A DNA stretch of 64,000 bases from Phoenix dactylifera (taxonomy: Eukaryota > Streptophyta > Magnoliopsida > Arecales > Arecaceae): contig NC_052405.1 of the NCBI RefSeq assembly GCF_009389715.1, positions 13,584,194 through 13,648,193 of the forward strand. Reading direction: 5' to 3'. The position numbers were made by a program, and so were the translations under genes. Below the pieces are notes generated by a model. It was not told the origin of the DNA. It worked only from the letters and a program-made list of their open reading frames with translations, and did not search any database. Below, in pieces: positions 46,613-58,011 of this stretch (its first letter is position 1; every line of letters begins with the position of its first letter).

Positions 46613-47031
46613 GCAATGTTGTGAGAGGTGAGGAGGGCTATTACCTTGGCAGACTTCCCTTCCTCCTTGAAGCTGTATCATCTGGTAAATTGTTCTCAAT
46701 AACTCTAGCTGCTCAAGCTGCAGGAACCATTGCACAATTAAGTTATGAAGGAGTGAACAGGGAAGCTATGGTGGAAGCTGGTGCTATACCAGTCCTGATT
46801 GATCTGTTGAGAGGTGATTCAGCGGAACTGAGGGAATATGCCGGGGAAGTTCTGATTAATTTTGCAGAAGACCTGCTTTACCACGAGAGAGTTTCTGAAG
46901 CTTTTGATATCCCTTCATTCCTGGCCGTACAAGAGAGGTTAAGCGGAATCCGGGCTTCTGATGAGCACATGGTTAGGTCTATGAGACTGATAAGTGCTGA
47001 ACAATTCACATCGGACCCAGAAGTAATCTGA
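46613..47031 (+). CDS. Armadillo-repeat protein, last exon only
   Basis: After GTTTCAG (AG at 46611-46612) the frame is open for about 139 codons to TGA at 47029-47031. It contains two armadillo-type helices sets, AAGTIAQLSYEGVNREAM and EAGAIPVLIDLLRGDSAELR, then EVLINFAED. The end, FDIPSFLAVQERLSGIRASD and EHMVRSMRLISAEQF...DPE, matches the C-terminus of a plant ARM-repeat family (the Arabidopsis At2g25130/At4g31890 type, from memory). That family usually has several hundred residues before this. No upstream exon is found in the window, so this is either a fragment or the end of a gene disrupted by the UPF2 rearrangements. No internal stop is seen. Confidence 0.75.
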
Positions 47032-47690
47032 CTCTTTTGATGGTATTCTATCAGATGTTACTGTGCTGTTATAGGTTCTTTGTCGCTGTTTGTTTTTCAC
47101 CTTGTAACTTTTTTTGTTTGATTTTATCTCTTTTAATGAAGAAGATTTTGACAATGCTGTTGCGTTGTGATTAATATTCCTACAGTTATGATCAAGATAT
47201 ACATGCCAGCAGCAATAGAAATGTAGACTTTTACATATGGCCTCGTTTTTATTCAACAGCCTGCATTTAGGGGAGATTATGATACCCAGCTGGGATATGT
47301 TTCATGTGAGATTTGCTTCTATCGAGCAGCTTATTTTTCTTTTCAACCAACTTATGTCAATAACTAGCACTTGGTCTTTTTGTGCCTAAGAGCCTAAGAG
47401 TGAGCATCCCACAGCTGCCTTCCATGGTGCGGGAAAGAGCATTGCCTTGGGTGGGTGGTGGTTATTATCACAAACTTGTTGCAGGATAGTGTACTTCTGG
47501 ACAGACTGATCATATGTCATAGGTACTGTCGCTTGATCCACCGATCCTTCTCATGGTTGATTGGGTAGAACTACTTGGTTAGACTCTTGAATTTATTCTA
47601 TGCTAGATTTGAGATGTCGTTTTCCTTATGTACGAATTCCACCAGGTAAGATCATTGCTAGAAAGCTTGAGATGGGCAAAAGATATCTTT
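47032..47690. other. 3' flank of the armadillo exon and unassigned sequence
   Basis: AT-rich. A possible poly(A) region lies near 47128-47145. Sequence from about 47390 may already belong to the minus-strand LTR element described at 47690-54130, but no domain is readable. Confidence 0.35.
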
Positions 47691-48370
47691 TGGATATTAG
47701 AGTATCTATAGATAGTAAAGTATGTCTCAACTGGTCTAGCTAACTGTTCTCGATTTGACCTTTAACTTTAAATGGTTGACGAGAGATATTTTTTGTACCT
47801 GTAGGCTGCTTATCCCATCCTCCTTCCTGGATGGTAGATTGTCATCTTGAGATGTAGGAAACAACTTGGCAATAGGAGTTGCTGGTGCTTGTGCTGAAGG
47901 TATCACCAATCTGAAGATGATCTTAGTGAGTTAGACAATCTTCTCCTCCAGTTGTATAAGACGTCCCTTTGTCTCATTATCCATCGAGGAAGAACTAGCA
48001 TCCATACTCGTCTTTGTCCTTTGATGTACTTGAAGCACGGATAGAACTTCTCTTGATTGCTTGTTGTTCATGTATTTGGACCATGAATAGAGGCCCCCAT
48101 GGATATAGAGGATTAGAGCTTTGATACCAACCTAATCCGATTGGGGAGAAAGAAGAATTTCTAGCTTTGGTACCAACTTACTCTCATTAATGTAGAGGAA
48201 TCTGGCTCTCCGTAACGATCCTTTTTTGCCGACGCTTTTCCCAAGCATCGGTGCTTTTTGAACTAGCGTCATCGTAGACTATGGCTTAAGACGACGCTGA
48301 TACGTGTCGTCAGAAGTAAAATTGACATCAAAACCTAGCGGTCGTTTCCCTCCTCCTCATTCTGCATCCC

Positions 48371-48893
48371 GATCAAGGCTAGCCCTAGCTCCTCTCCTCC
48401 TCTCTCCTCTCCAACGACGAGCGGCCGACCCTTGTCCTCTCCGGTGCCGAGCGACGTCCGACGGCAAGCTTCTCTCCTCCTCCCTCCTCTCCGACGACGA
48501 GCGGCCGACCCTTATCCTCTCCGGCGCCGAGCGACGTCTGACGGCAAGCTCCTCTCCTCCTCCCTCCTTTCTGACGACGAGTGGCTGACCCTTGTCTTCT
48601 CCGATGGCGAGCGACGTTCGATGGCAAGCTCCTCTCCTCCTCCCTCCTCTCCGACGATGAGCGGCCGACCCCTGTCCTCTCTGGTGCTGAGCGATGTCCG
48701 ACGACAAGCTCCTCTCCTCCTCCCTCCTCTCCGACGACGAGTGGCCGACCCTTGTCCTCTCCGGTGCCGAGCGACGTCCGACGGCAAGCTCCTCTCCTCC
48801 TCCCTCCTCTCCGACGATGAGTGGCCGACCCTTGTCCTCTCCGGTGCCGAGCGACGTCCGACGGCAAGCTCCTCTCCTCCTCCCTCCTCTCTG
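48371..48893. repeat. 80-bp minisatellite inside the CACTA element, about 6.5 units
   Basis: GCGACGTCCGACGGCAAGCT or a close variant starts at 48451, 48531, 48611, 48691, 48771 and 48851, exactly 80 bases apart. A partial unit precedes the first. Each unit carries CTCCTCTCCTCCTCCCTCC and GACGACGAGCGGCCGACCC. Because 80 is not a multiple of three, the long open frames on both strands pass through different phases and are not evidence of a protein. Confidence 0.93.
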
Positions 48894-50338
48894 GCATTTA
48901 ATAGCAGGTGAGTTTTTTTCCCAACCCTCTCTGGCATTTCAAATTTTAGAATTAACCAAAAATTAGTAGCTCGTGGATTGGTCCATAGAAACAATGCCTA
49001 TATGAAGTCCTTATTTATATGCATGATGTATTGTCTGTTACTTCTAATCTTATTTGCGGTGATTCGTGGTGCTTATTTTTGGATACTTATATGGTTTTTT
49101 TACGTTATCTTGCCTCTTAGATTTTCCTCGGTTGTTATTGCAGCACTTGATTTTTCTGATTCTATGTAGAATTTCTGTAATCCTTCTTTGCATTTTGTTC
49201 TTGATTTTATTGGCCTTATTCGAAACCCCCCCAAAAAAGGAAAAAAAATATAAATGGGCAACTATTTTTACGGGGCTTGTTTCTTAGTCCTCTGCTACAA
49301 GATAGAGAAAGAACATTTCATGGAAGTTTTGTTTAGGCGTGTCTGGGAGCATCACGAGCAGGATGGCCCGCTTGCTGTGGGTGCAGGATAGGTCTTCTGT
49401 CTTTTTTACTGTTTTTTCTTTGGTTACATGGTCGAGGAGATTAGCATCACTGTAAACAAAAGAGAGAAGATGGAACCTCCGCCTGTTTTCACTGAAACAG
49501 TGCCCAGTTTTTGACAAATATTTTTCACTTTCAGAAAATTAACATGGCTTTTATTGTCTACTGTTGAAGGCTCAGTGTTTAAACATAAGCTTATGCAATG
49601 CAAAATATGGAGACCACAGACCAAACGCTCTGAAGCAATTAATGCTTCCAACCCCCAAACTGCCGGCCAATATTGGTAGGAAGGAGGACCCCGCAATGCA
49701 TTCAGATAATTCTAAATAAATCTTCACATTATGTGCGAAGATTCTAATCCACCACTATAAACTCTAATGTCATAGACTACTAACTCTACCTAAATAAGAA
49801 ATGAAAACCTTAAGCCCTTATAATAATTTCTACCGCATCAAACTACAGATACGTGCGCTGATGGAATCCAAGAATGACAACCTATGCAAAATATAGTAAC
49901 TGAAAAACAGAGAAGGTCCCTGGCATGGTCAGCAACTGTTCTTGATATAGAAATGTTTTCTGAGTAATATTTCATCAGATAATAAGAAGTACATTATCAG
50001 TGCAAGGTCTAAATAATATAGATTAGTTTGGTTCCAATTCTCACTAATTGAATTAGTTCATTTCCAGGTTAAGGGGTTGGATGTCTTAATATTCTAACCC
50101 AGCCAGACCATTATATATATATATATAGTTTATAAACCAATCTCTCTTTGTGCCATTTGCCGTATGCCATGTTGGCAATAGAAAGATTCTTTGTGATTAT
50201 AGGATTGCTGCGATCTCTTTGCAAGATAATTGTTGACAAGGTCAATTTCAATTGCTCAGCTGGTCACATTGAATTAATTATCAATTCATATAGATTTTAT
50301 TTATTATTTAACTAATATTGTTTCTTTTTGTGCATATT
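48894..50338. other. CACTA interior, no coding sequence recognised
   Basis: AT-rich, with a TA run near 50112-50127. No transposase TNPD-type sequence is readable. Confidence 0.4.
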
Positions 50339-50344
50339 AGGTAA

Positions 50345-52180
50345 CAACATGCTGTGAGAAAAATGATTCAGAGATGTTGAGTTTCAGTACACGTCCGTGG
50401 GATCTTCTTCCAATCAGTCCCTGCGGTCCCAGCAGCCTGACGAGCCCCAGCAGCACGAGTCCCATTCTCAGCATGAGTCCCATACTCAGCACGAGTCTCA
50501 GTCTGAGCACGTTCCACCTACTGATTGTCCATACATGGATGACGTGCACATCCAGGGTAATTTGATTTATATTTTATATATTAATTTTTCTTACAATCTA
50601 ATTATATTAAATCATTTGCCTTTAATATTTTAATTAATGGATGGATATTTTATTTTATTTTTATAGATGGACTGGGGAGAGTGAGGAGGACACGAGGACC
50701 CACTCGAGCATGGGATGTGTGGAGCCTATGCGAGGATGAGAAGATCGTGGTACATTGCAATGAACTAGGGCAGCCTATCAAGAGGGCTGCAAGCATTTTA
50801 TCGATTTTTCTAGTATCGGTTGAGTGGAAGGGTCAGTTGTGTTCGCTCAACTATACGAAAAGAAATAAAATGCTTCCTTCAAATAAGGTTGAGCTTATTA
50901 AAGTTATTGAGGTAAAGAATTGAATTTGTTTACTATTATAATTTTATTTTTTGATTTAACATTGTTATAACATTCTTTAATTACTTTGATGTAGAAAAAG
51001 TTTTTGCTCCCTAAAGAGAGCCATGATTGGGTGCTGAAGTCCGTCAACCGCAAGTGGAAAGAATATAGGGCCAAGTTAAAGGCTGATTGGAAGCACGATG
51101 GTATGACAGAAGAGGAGGTTGCCCGTGTTTTTCCTCTTGATGTAATCCCTCATCAGTGGAGGGAGCTTGTCCACTATTGATTTTCCGTGAAAGCTCAGGT
51201 TGTGTATATTTTTTCAATACTTTATATTGTATTTACTAATAATTTAGATTACAAATTTATATTGTTCATTCTTTTTTTGGGAAGACATATTCCAACATTG
51301 GTAGAGCTGCACGAGCCTCTCAGACTATTCCTCATACTCCAGACTCGATGAGTTATGCTCGACGTAGAGCTGAATTCGTAAGTTTTTTTGAAACTCTTTG
51401 AAATTATTTTAAACTGCTCTATCATATAGCATATATCATGATAACTAGCTTGCCAATATACTTTTTGTTATAGATGGATGATAATGGGAGGGAGCCTGGT
51501 AAGGTGGAGTTTTATAAGATGACTCACACCCACCGAGATAGCAGTTTTGTTCGGAAGAAGTCAAAAGATATAGTTGTATGTATTCATCTTTGAATCTTTC
51601 AACGATATTTTTATTAGTTCTATTATTGGCATACATTAATATGACTTTTTCTTTTGAGAGATATAGGACAGGTTAACAACTCTTATTTCAGAGCACGTCG
51701 GGGAGTCATCATCATCCGACGCAACCAGTCATGTCGAAGCTCAGGTGCTCGCTGAATTATTGGGCCCAGAGCGTTATGGTAGAGTGAGGGGTTATGGCGT
51801 GGAGGTTACTCCCACTCAGTTGTCTGCAATGGGCATGTATACAAAAAATGCTGGAGAAGGCAGTACAATGCAGAAGTTAGTAGACTTCGGGCAACAATTA
51901 AAGATATGAAGGATCGCCATCAGGTAGAGTTGGTGGAGCTGAAGCAGAACCAACAAACTTTGCAGTCTCAGCTTGAGCATATTTCATCTATGTTACAACG
52001 ATTTCTCCCTCCTTAGGTAAATCACTTTATGTATTTGATGACTTTATATAATTATCACTTATTTTGTATGAGTTAATGATTTTCATATTTCTAACTTCTA
52101 AAGTTTCTCTTTTTTTTTGTAGATTCCTGATACTTCAACAACTCGTAGAGATGATGATGGTGCTAAATTTGGTCCCTGAT
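50345..52180 (+). pseudogene. Plant transposase (Ptta/En/Spm, Transposase_24 type), decayed exons
   Basis: Exon pieces: about 50345-50555, Gln/His/Ser-rich (QPDEPQQHESHSQHE), ending CPYMDDVHIQ; about 50668-50912, RVRRTRGPTRAWDVWSL, EKIVVHCNELGQPIKRAAS and NKVELIKVIE; about 50997-51180, FLLPKESHDWVLKSVNRKW, EYRAKLKADW and VIPHQWRELVHY; then shorter exons near 51285-51380, 51474-51576 and 51666-51909. The order RGPT, GQPI, W-LKS--RKW-E-RA-LK fits the plant transposase family found in CACTA elements. TGA at 51178-51180 stands where the family has W (IPHQW..LV.YW). The ends of several exons are guesses. Confidence 0.7.
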
Positions 52181-52394
52181 ACTTTTTAGACTGTTATTTA
52201 AGGAGTTTTATATGTATCTTTCTTATATTTTTCAAAGTACATTGTAATTATAAACTTATTAATCATATATGACAATATGAATGTTTTGAATGATTTGAAT
52301 ATTTCTGTTGATGTAAATGTAATGCAGGTTTATATTGATGTAAATGCTGATTTATGATATGCATGTGTTTTTCTAATATATTTTTTAAAAAATT

Positions 52395-52745
52395 CCTCTC
52401 CCGACGCTTTAAAGCGTCGTTAAAATCCAGTGGCTGGAACGCTTTCGCCGACGCTTTAAAAGCGTCGGTAAAACTATTCACCGACGCTTATAAGCGTTGG
52501 CAAAAATCCCAGCAACTATGGCAACACGCCCGAGTAGTAGTTTATGCCGACACGTGTTTGTGTCGGCAAAAACGCCTACACCGACGCTTTTTTTAGCATC
52601 GGTAAATCCCGAGTTTTGCCAATGCTTTTCTTTAGCATCAGCAAAAATCTTTCCCACTCAGTTATCGCCGATGCGTTTATGACGCTTTCTCTGGCGTCGG
52701 CGGAATTTTTACCGACGCTTATTAGTGTCGGTAAAGGCTGTGAAA
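52395..52745. repeat. CACTA subterminal repeats
   Basis: At least eight copies of CCGACGCTTT/AAAGCGTCGG variants in both orientations within 350 bases of the right end, for example 52400, 52448, 52480, 52580 and 52710. These are typical binding sites for the element's own DNA-binding protein. Confidence 0.7.
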
Positions 52746-52789
52746 AATGTCGGTAAAAGGTACTTTTTCTGTAGTGTGTAGAGGATCAA

Positions 52790-53031
52790 AGCTTTGATAC
52801 TAACTTAATTTGATCGAGGAGAAAGAAGAATTCGTGACTTTGATACCAACTTACTCCCATAAATGTAAAGGAATCTAGCTCTGATATTAATTACTCCTAT
52901 AGATGTAGAAGATCAAAGCTCTAATACTAACTTGATCTAATTAGATCAAGATAGAATTCCATCAGGTAAGAGCATGGCTATCATATCAACTTACTCCCAT
53001 AGATGTAGAGAAATTTGGCTCTAATACCAAC
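52790..53031 (-). repeat. Repeated primer-binding-site-like motifs in the LTR-element leader
   Basis: On the minus strand, TTGGTATTAGAGCC, TTAGTATTAGAGCTTTG, TTAATATCAGAGC, TTGGTATCAAAG and TTAGTATCAAAGC occur with shared flanks (CCTCTACATCTATGGGAGTAAG). Two further ones lie across the CACTA insertion at about 48118-48175. Only the outermost, next to the LTR, is in the position of a working site. Confidence 0.6.
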
Positions 53032-53299
53032 CTAATTCGATTAAGAAGAAGAAAGATTTTCTTTAACCCGCTCAACTAAAATCTCTCAAAAGAAATCGAG
53101 ATGAAGATGGAAGAATCAAAAAAATAGGGCTTAAGTCCCTTTTTATTTTATTGATTATCTACACCATCTAAACTGAGGTACATAGCTCATATTTATAATC
53201 CCAGCGAGATTCCTTTTTCACAATTTGGATTGGATTCCTCATTTAGCTAAAATAGGACTAGATATCCTACAATAAATATGACTAATAGTATGTGACCCA

Positions 53300-53990
53300 C
53301 AATAAGGATCACCCATCATGCAAATCTCAAAGCACACCGAACCCCTTCATTCATCTATAGCACAGATCTGAAAGCACCCTTATTATATGGTCCACAGCTA
53401 AAGATCATTTGTTGCATAGATCTCAAAGCACTTTGAACACCTTCATTCATTTACAGTATAGATCTCAAAGCATCCTTAGTATGTAGCCTATACTGAAAGA
53501 TCACCCACCGCATAGAACTCAAAGCACTCCGAACCTCTTCATTCATCCGCCAACGCAGATCTCAAAGCATCCCTAGTATATAACCTAAAGTTAAATAAGG
53601 ATCATTCACTGCATAAATCTCAAAGCACTCAAAACCACTTCATTTATTCTCTAGCATAGACAGCCCAACATTGGAAGGGGCAAGCATCGGAAGCCAAGCG
53701 GAGACTGTACGAGATGAAACAGCCTGAATAGCAGAGACAACCGCTTCAAAAAAAGTAGCTGAGAGAAAAAGGATCACCCGCCGTGCAAATCTCAAAGCAC
53801 ATAAAACTCTTCGTACATTCACTCTTAGTATATGGCCCATAGATAAAGATAACATATCACCCAGGTCTCAAAGCATTATGAACTCCATTCATCTACACAG
53901 ATCTCAAAGCACCTATAGTATATGGCCCATAGTTAAATATCACCCACTGCACAGATCTCAAAGCACTTCAAACCCCTTTATTTGTCCGCA
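53300..53990. repeat. Minisatellite of about 96 bp in the LTR, about seven units
   Basis: GATCACCCA..GCATAGATCTCAAAGCAC-type units start near 53307, 53403, 53499, 53600, 53772, 53848 and 53937. Each has a second AGATCTCAAAGCATCC half and a TATGGCCCATAG tail. Spacing is 96 to 101 bases for the first units and irregular later, around an insertion near 53655-53765. Confidence 0.75.
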
Positions 53991-54695
53991 CTCTTGAGTG
54001 GGTGAGGGTATTTTGGTTGGCAAGCTAACAACGTCCACTAGTTGGGGAGCTAGAGGACTAATTTGGAAACTTGAAGTACTCATTTAGAAATTTTAAAGTT
54101 GAGGGAATATCTCTAGGGTAGGCCCTAAGTTGAGGGAGTGTCCCTATAATTTTTTCTTAATATTTTTAAGCAATCAAAAAATAAAATTTGGAAACCTACA
54201 ATTGTTTAATAATAAAAATTTTCAAATTCAAACATAAGTATTCTCTATTTATTCTAATTCTAAATCTGAAAAGTGCTAGAAATAAATCTCCCATTTATAC
54301 CCAATCAAATTTAAATCTAAGATGACCTATTTAATGAGTTGAGCACAACTTAAACAAATGATCAGATAGCATACAAGTTGATTAATAAAGACCCCTATTC
54401 AATATGTTACATGGAGATATTAGAATGTCTCTAAGGACATGATGTTTGTTTTTGAACCACAATTCCATTTTTAGCAATTAGATATTAATTTCGGAAAAAT
54501 ACTTCCACCCCAAATCATATTTTAATTTTCTTTTTTTTTGACTTTCATTCTTCTATGATAATAGACGCATATTGCTGGTATTGGTTGGAAATTTTTATTT
54601 CTACATTTACATCAATATGATGCATGATGTAATGCTTTAGTCTATTCTAGAACATATCTCTTGTGCGTTGGCTTGATATTTTCCCTTTTAATGAA

Positions 54696-54989
54696 ATTCA
54701 AAATATCTAAATCTAATATATAAGTTTTGTCCTGCTTCAATTAGCATATAGTTCTTGTGATGTTGGTTTGAAAATTTGCTTTTTGAAAATTAAACTTCAA
54801 ATAAACTTTAGATTTAGACATAATTTTTGTTCAACCATTGAATTCAAAATCTCTAAATCCAATACACAAGTTTTGTTCCACTTCAATTAGCATCTAGTTC
54901 TTGTCATGTTCGTTTGAGAATTTTCTTTTTTGAAAATTAAACTTCAAATATAGTTTAGATTCAGACATAATTTTTGTTGAACCATTGAA
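54696..54989. repeat. Two-unit tandem duplication, 146-bp offset
   Basis: 54696-54839 and 54842-54989 both run ATTCAAAATxTCTAAATC through GAAAATTAAACTTCAAATA to GACATAATTTTTGTT. The AT-rich sequence shows no coding sense. Confidence 0.8.
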
Positions 54990-57830
54990 TTGATGTGCAT
55001 ATTCCTTTTTGCATATGTTTGGAATATTCTTTTAATAGTAAATTTGAATTTTGAATTTTTTTAATCGATGTGTAATTTTTTTTATTTTGTATTAATTGAC
55101 ACTTATATTTTATGTATCATTTTTTTTCCTTTTATGAGTCAATATTACCTCGTAACAAATTAACTATTTATTTTTATTTGATTTGCATATTTTTGGTTGG
55201 GAGACAATGACATGTGATTGTTGCCTGCCTATGTTTCTCTATGATCCATCATGCATTATAGTCCCTTCATCTTATCAGTGCAAATACCTCTAGACAAAGG
55301 GCCATGGCCATGGTCTGTGGTAGGTTTGGAGTCATCGCCTGCCCTTTAAAATCAGAAAGAACCAAAAAATCAAAAGATAAGAGTAGATAATGACAACATC
55401 ACAAAACCTAAGTCTTGAGTAAGACCTGCATGTACAATTAGGGAAGGCTAAAAGATGGAGAACCCCTCTAATGAAGGCCTAGGCTCATACTTCCTCATGT
55501 AGAAGGAGTCCACGGCATATATACCATACACCTATTAAGCAATCGGAGGCTAAGATTTAAAAACCAAAAGTTTAATCCCCATGCGCACTCTACAATGCTA
55601 CAATTAGGGTTTTGATAGTACAAGAGCTTTCTAAGAAGTTAGATCAAGAGATTTTGGACTCTATCCATCCATTTAGATATTCTAAAAATAAAAGAAAGTA
55701 AAAGACCACAATCTACTTAACTAAGATACAAGAATTAAGCTGAAATAAGTAAGAAAATAAAGACACACACAATCTTATCATACAGGGCAAAGAATTGTTA
55801 TTAAAATCAAGTCAATTACATGATATATATGGAGATCACAAGTTCATAGCAAGAAAAATAAAAAAAGGGGAAAGAAGAATTCTCTGGTAGTATATAGATT
55901 GGCATGATTTAACTTGTATCCAACTTTTTGGAGGAGGCCCTTAAGGATCTCCTCTATCTTGAACTTTTCTTTGCTTTAACCATTCTTGGATTTAAAATGG
56001 ATCTTGCTCCTAGAATTTGGGTGATCTAGATTTAATAGAATTGTGGGAGAAGCTGAACGGAAGGCAAGGGGGATAGAGAAAGTTAAAGAGAATCTGAGCT
56101 CAAACTAAGAAATCAATGACTAGAAAAGAGCTCAAAAAAACTAACAGAGATCTAAAACGGGAGAATGAGATCCAATTCTCCTCCAAGGGGCTACTTGAGC
56201 TAGAGACAGAGGGAATCAATGCTGAAGTTTGGAAGGGAAAGTTAGAGCTCAAAATATCGAATCTCTCACTTTTTTTTCCTTTTCTAATTACTTCTGAGTG
56301 GATTTTAGTCATTTTTGGATGATCTTTCTTAGTGGATTAGAGATATCTAAGAAATACTAAGCTATGACAAGTAGACCAATATAAGTTCAATCCGAGCACC
56401 TTTGACTAGGTTCTAAAAAATCATCAATTATAGGCTTATATTATATATCTATTTTTTCTATAGAAACTGACTCTTACAATTCTTTATATGATTTTTCTTC
56501 TTTGGTGTTACTTTTTCACCTTTTTGAATTGATGCGGACATATATTTTGGCAAAGAACATTTTAGAACCTGCACACGCTGCTCCATAGAATTAAAGCAGT
56601 TTTCCCACATGTAGGATCAAGACTAGGGCATCTCTTGGCGCAGCATTCAGACTGAAAATTGAAATTTGTGATTTTATTAAAGAGCTAGAGCTTTCTATTC
56701 CACCAGAAGATTTTTGGCCTAGGTGGAGCTTTCTATATACCGAGGATGTATCTGTGCCCTTACAACTTAATGTTATAATATTTTTTTGTCCTAATTGCAT
56801 GAACATCAAGTTTGCTGAATTAACTAACCCATGCACTTTATCATTTCTAGTCCTTCCTTTCATGATTCTGGAATCAGAAGTTTGAACGTGAGAAAGAGCA
56901 GATAAGATAACAAGTCATCAAATGCCATCATATTTATAAAAAATCAGTGCATCAAGGATTCTGTGTTTATTTAGTGGGTGATTGTGGTGTGGGAGTGGAA
57001 AGCAAAAGTCTATTGATACATGGCTATATTCAAAAATATGGGTTGGTTACGGTCTTAAAAAATTGTCTTTCTTTTCTCACCATGCAGTTGCAGCCATAAG
57101 ACATTCTGTGGGTTAGTGCCACAAAGTATTCCCCAGGTGTTGATCAACATTTCAGTAGCCAAACATTTCAGTAGACAAATTCAAAAAGCTGCAGACGAGT
57201 ATGCATGCTGGTTTTGTATCGGTGCATCATCATCTGAATTAGACTGAAGTCCCTGGTCACACCCTGGGTAACGGTGCACAGCAAGCTGTACATAAGTAAT
57301 AACAGCTGGTGTTTGTTACAGAATTCAATGAATTTCTCGTGAACATAACAACTGAATATGGTTCGTGTACAAGGCTGGCAAAAAATAAATCATTAGTGAT
57401 AGTTTCAAATCCCTTGAGCCATTGATAAGATTGAGGAAGCTTAGCCTCAAATAACTCATAATCCTCCAAACATGAAATCCCATAAACCATAATTACTAAA
57501 CCTTCCCAAGTATCAGGATTTGCAAACTAAGGGTCAACGTAATCTCAGTAAGGCCCTTATAGCAACAAGCTAGAACTAAATCGAAGTGAAATTTGGCCTT
57601 CGGAGGCCAAATTTAATCCAAATATAGAACGTGGCAGCTGAATCCAGAGAAGACAAGGAATTAGTTGAAAGAGAGGTCCGGGCCAGCCAAATCCAAGATT
57701 TCCGGGGACACAACGGTTTACTAAAGATGAGCTAATCTCCAGGATTTCCACCGGAGCAAAACCGGCAGCGATTGCAACCGTTTCGAGCAAAAATGTGACC
57801 GTTAGCGCGCGGGTTCGCCTGTGTGAAAGA
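54990..57830. other. AT-rich intergenic stretch upstream of the NAC gene
   Basis: No gene or transposon terminus recognised. The part from about 57560 is the likely promoter region of the NAC gene. A GC-rich patch with GTTAGCGCGCGGG lies near 57799-57812. Confidence 0.4.
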
Positions 57831-57839
57831 ATCTCTAGA

Positions 57840-58011
57840 GGGTCAATCACTGCCTCTCTGTATTCTATCTGTACTTCGGTCAGTCGTTCCTCCTCACCTG
57901 ATCCTTCTTCCTCTCTCGCTCTCTCCGTCTCTCTTGTGCGATCTTTTGCTCCTCAATCCTCTGATCTTCGTCTGAGAAGCTTGGAGTCCAAGAGAGGTCG
58001 CTGGGACGACA
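57840..58011 (+). promoter_or_regulatory. 5' leader of the dual-NAC gene
   Basis: A CT-rich stretch (CCTCTCTCGCTCTCTCCGTC near 57910) leads without an intervening ATG in a good context to ATG at 58012 (GACGACAATGC). CT-rich leaders are common in plants. The transcription start itself is not visible. Confidence 0.4.

Larger units (their letters stand above)
48215..52776. mobile_element. CACTA (En/Spm) transposon, decayed
   Basis: The right end, read on the minus strand, begins CACTACAGAAAAAGTACC, the classic CACTA terminus (last base 52776). Inside it lie subterminal repeats of CCGACGCTTT and AAAGCGTCGG (52395-52740). The left end, near 48215-48300, has the matching TTGCCGACGCTTTT but no clean CACTA terminus. 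Between them are plant transposase exons (50397-52180), an 80-base minisatellite (48371-48893) and AT-rich sequence. The host sequence on both sides belongs to the same LTR-element leader, which fixes the insertion point. Confidence 0.8.
47690..54130 (-). mobile_element. LTR retrotransposon leader and LTR, minus strand, split by a CACTA element
   Basis: Read on the minus strand from the right, it has three parts. First, an LTR-like stretch (about 54100-53040) with a TATA-like ATTATAAATATGAGC near 53190, an AATAAAATAAAAA signal near 53145, and a 96-base minisatellite. Second, TTGGTATTAGAGCC at about 53017-53031, a primer-binding site for initiator tRNA-Met, followed by a leader with repeated TTGGTATCAAAGC motifs. 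Third, after the CACTA insertion, more leader and an ATG at 48001 with MDASSSSMDNETKGRLIQLE and then EKIV before a stop, like a gag start. The left LTR and the polymerase are not seen, and the right limit is uncertain. Confidence 0.6.

Noticed and set aside
48304-48994. Long Arg/Ser/Pro-rich frames on both strands
   Set aside because: They are produced by the 80-base minisatellite. The phase changes every unit, so no one protein repeat is kept.
54990-56350. Possible further retrotransposon interior
   Set aside because: No coding motif, primer site or terminal repeat could be made out in this AT-rich stretch.
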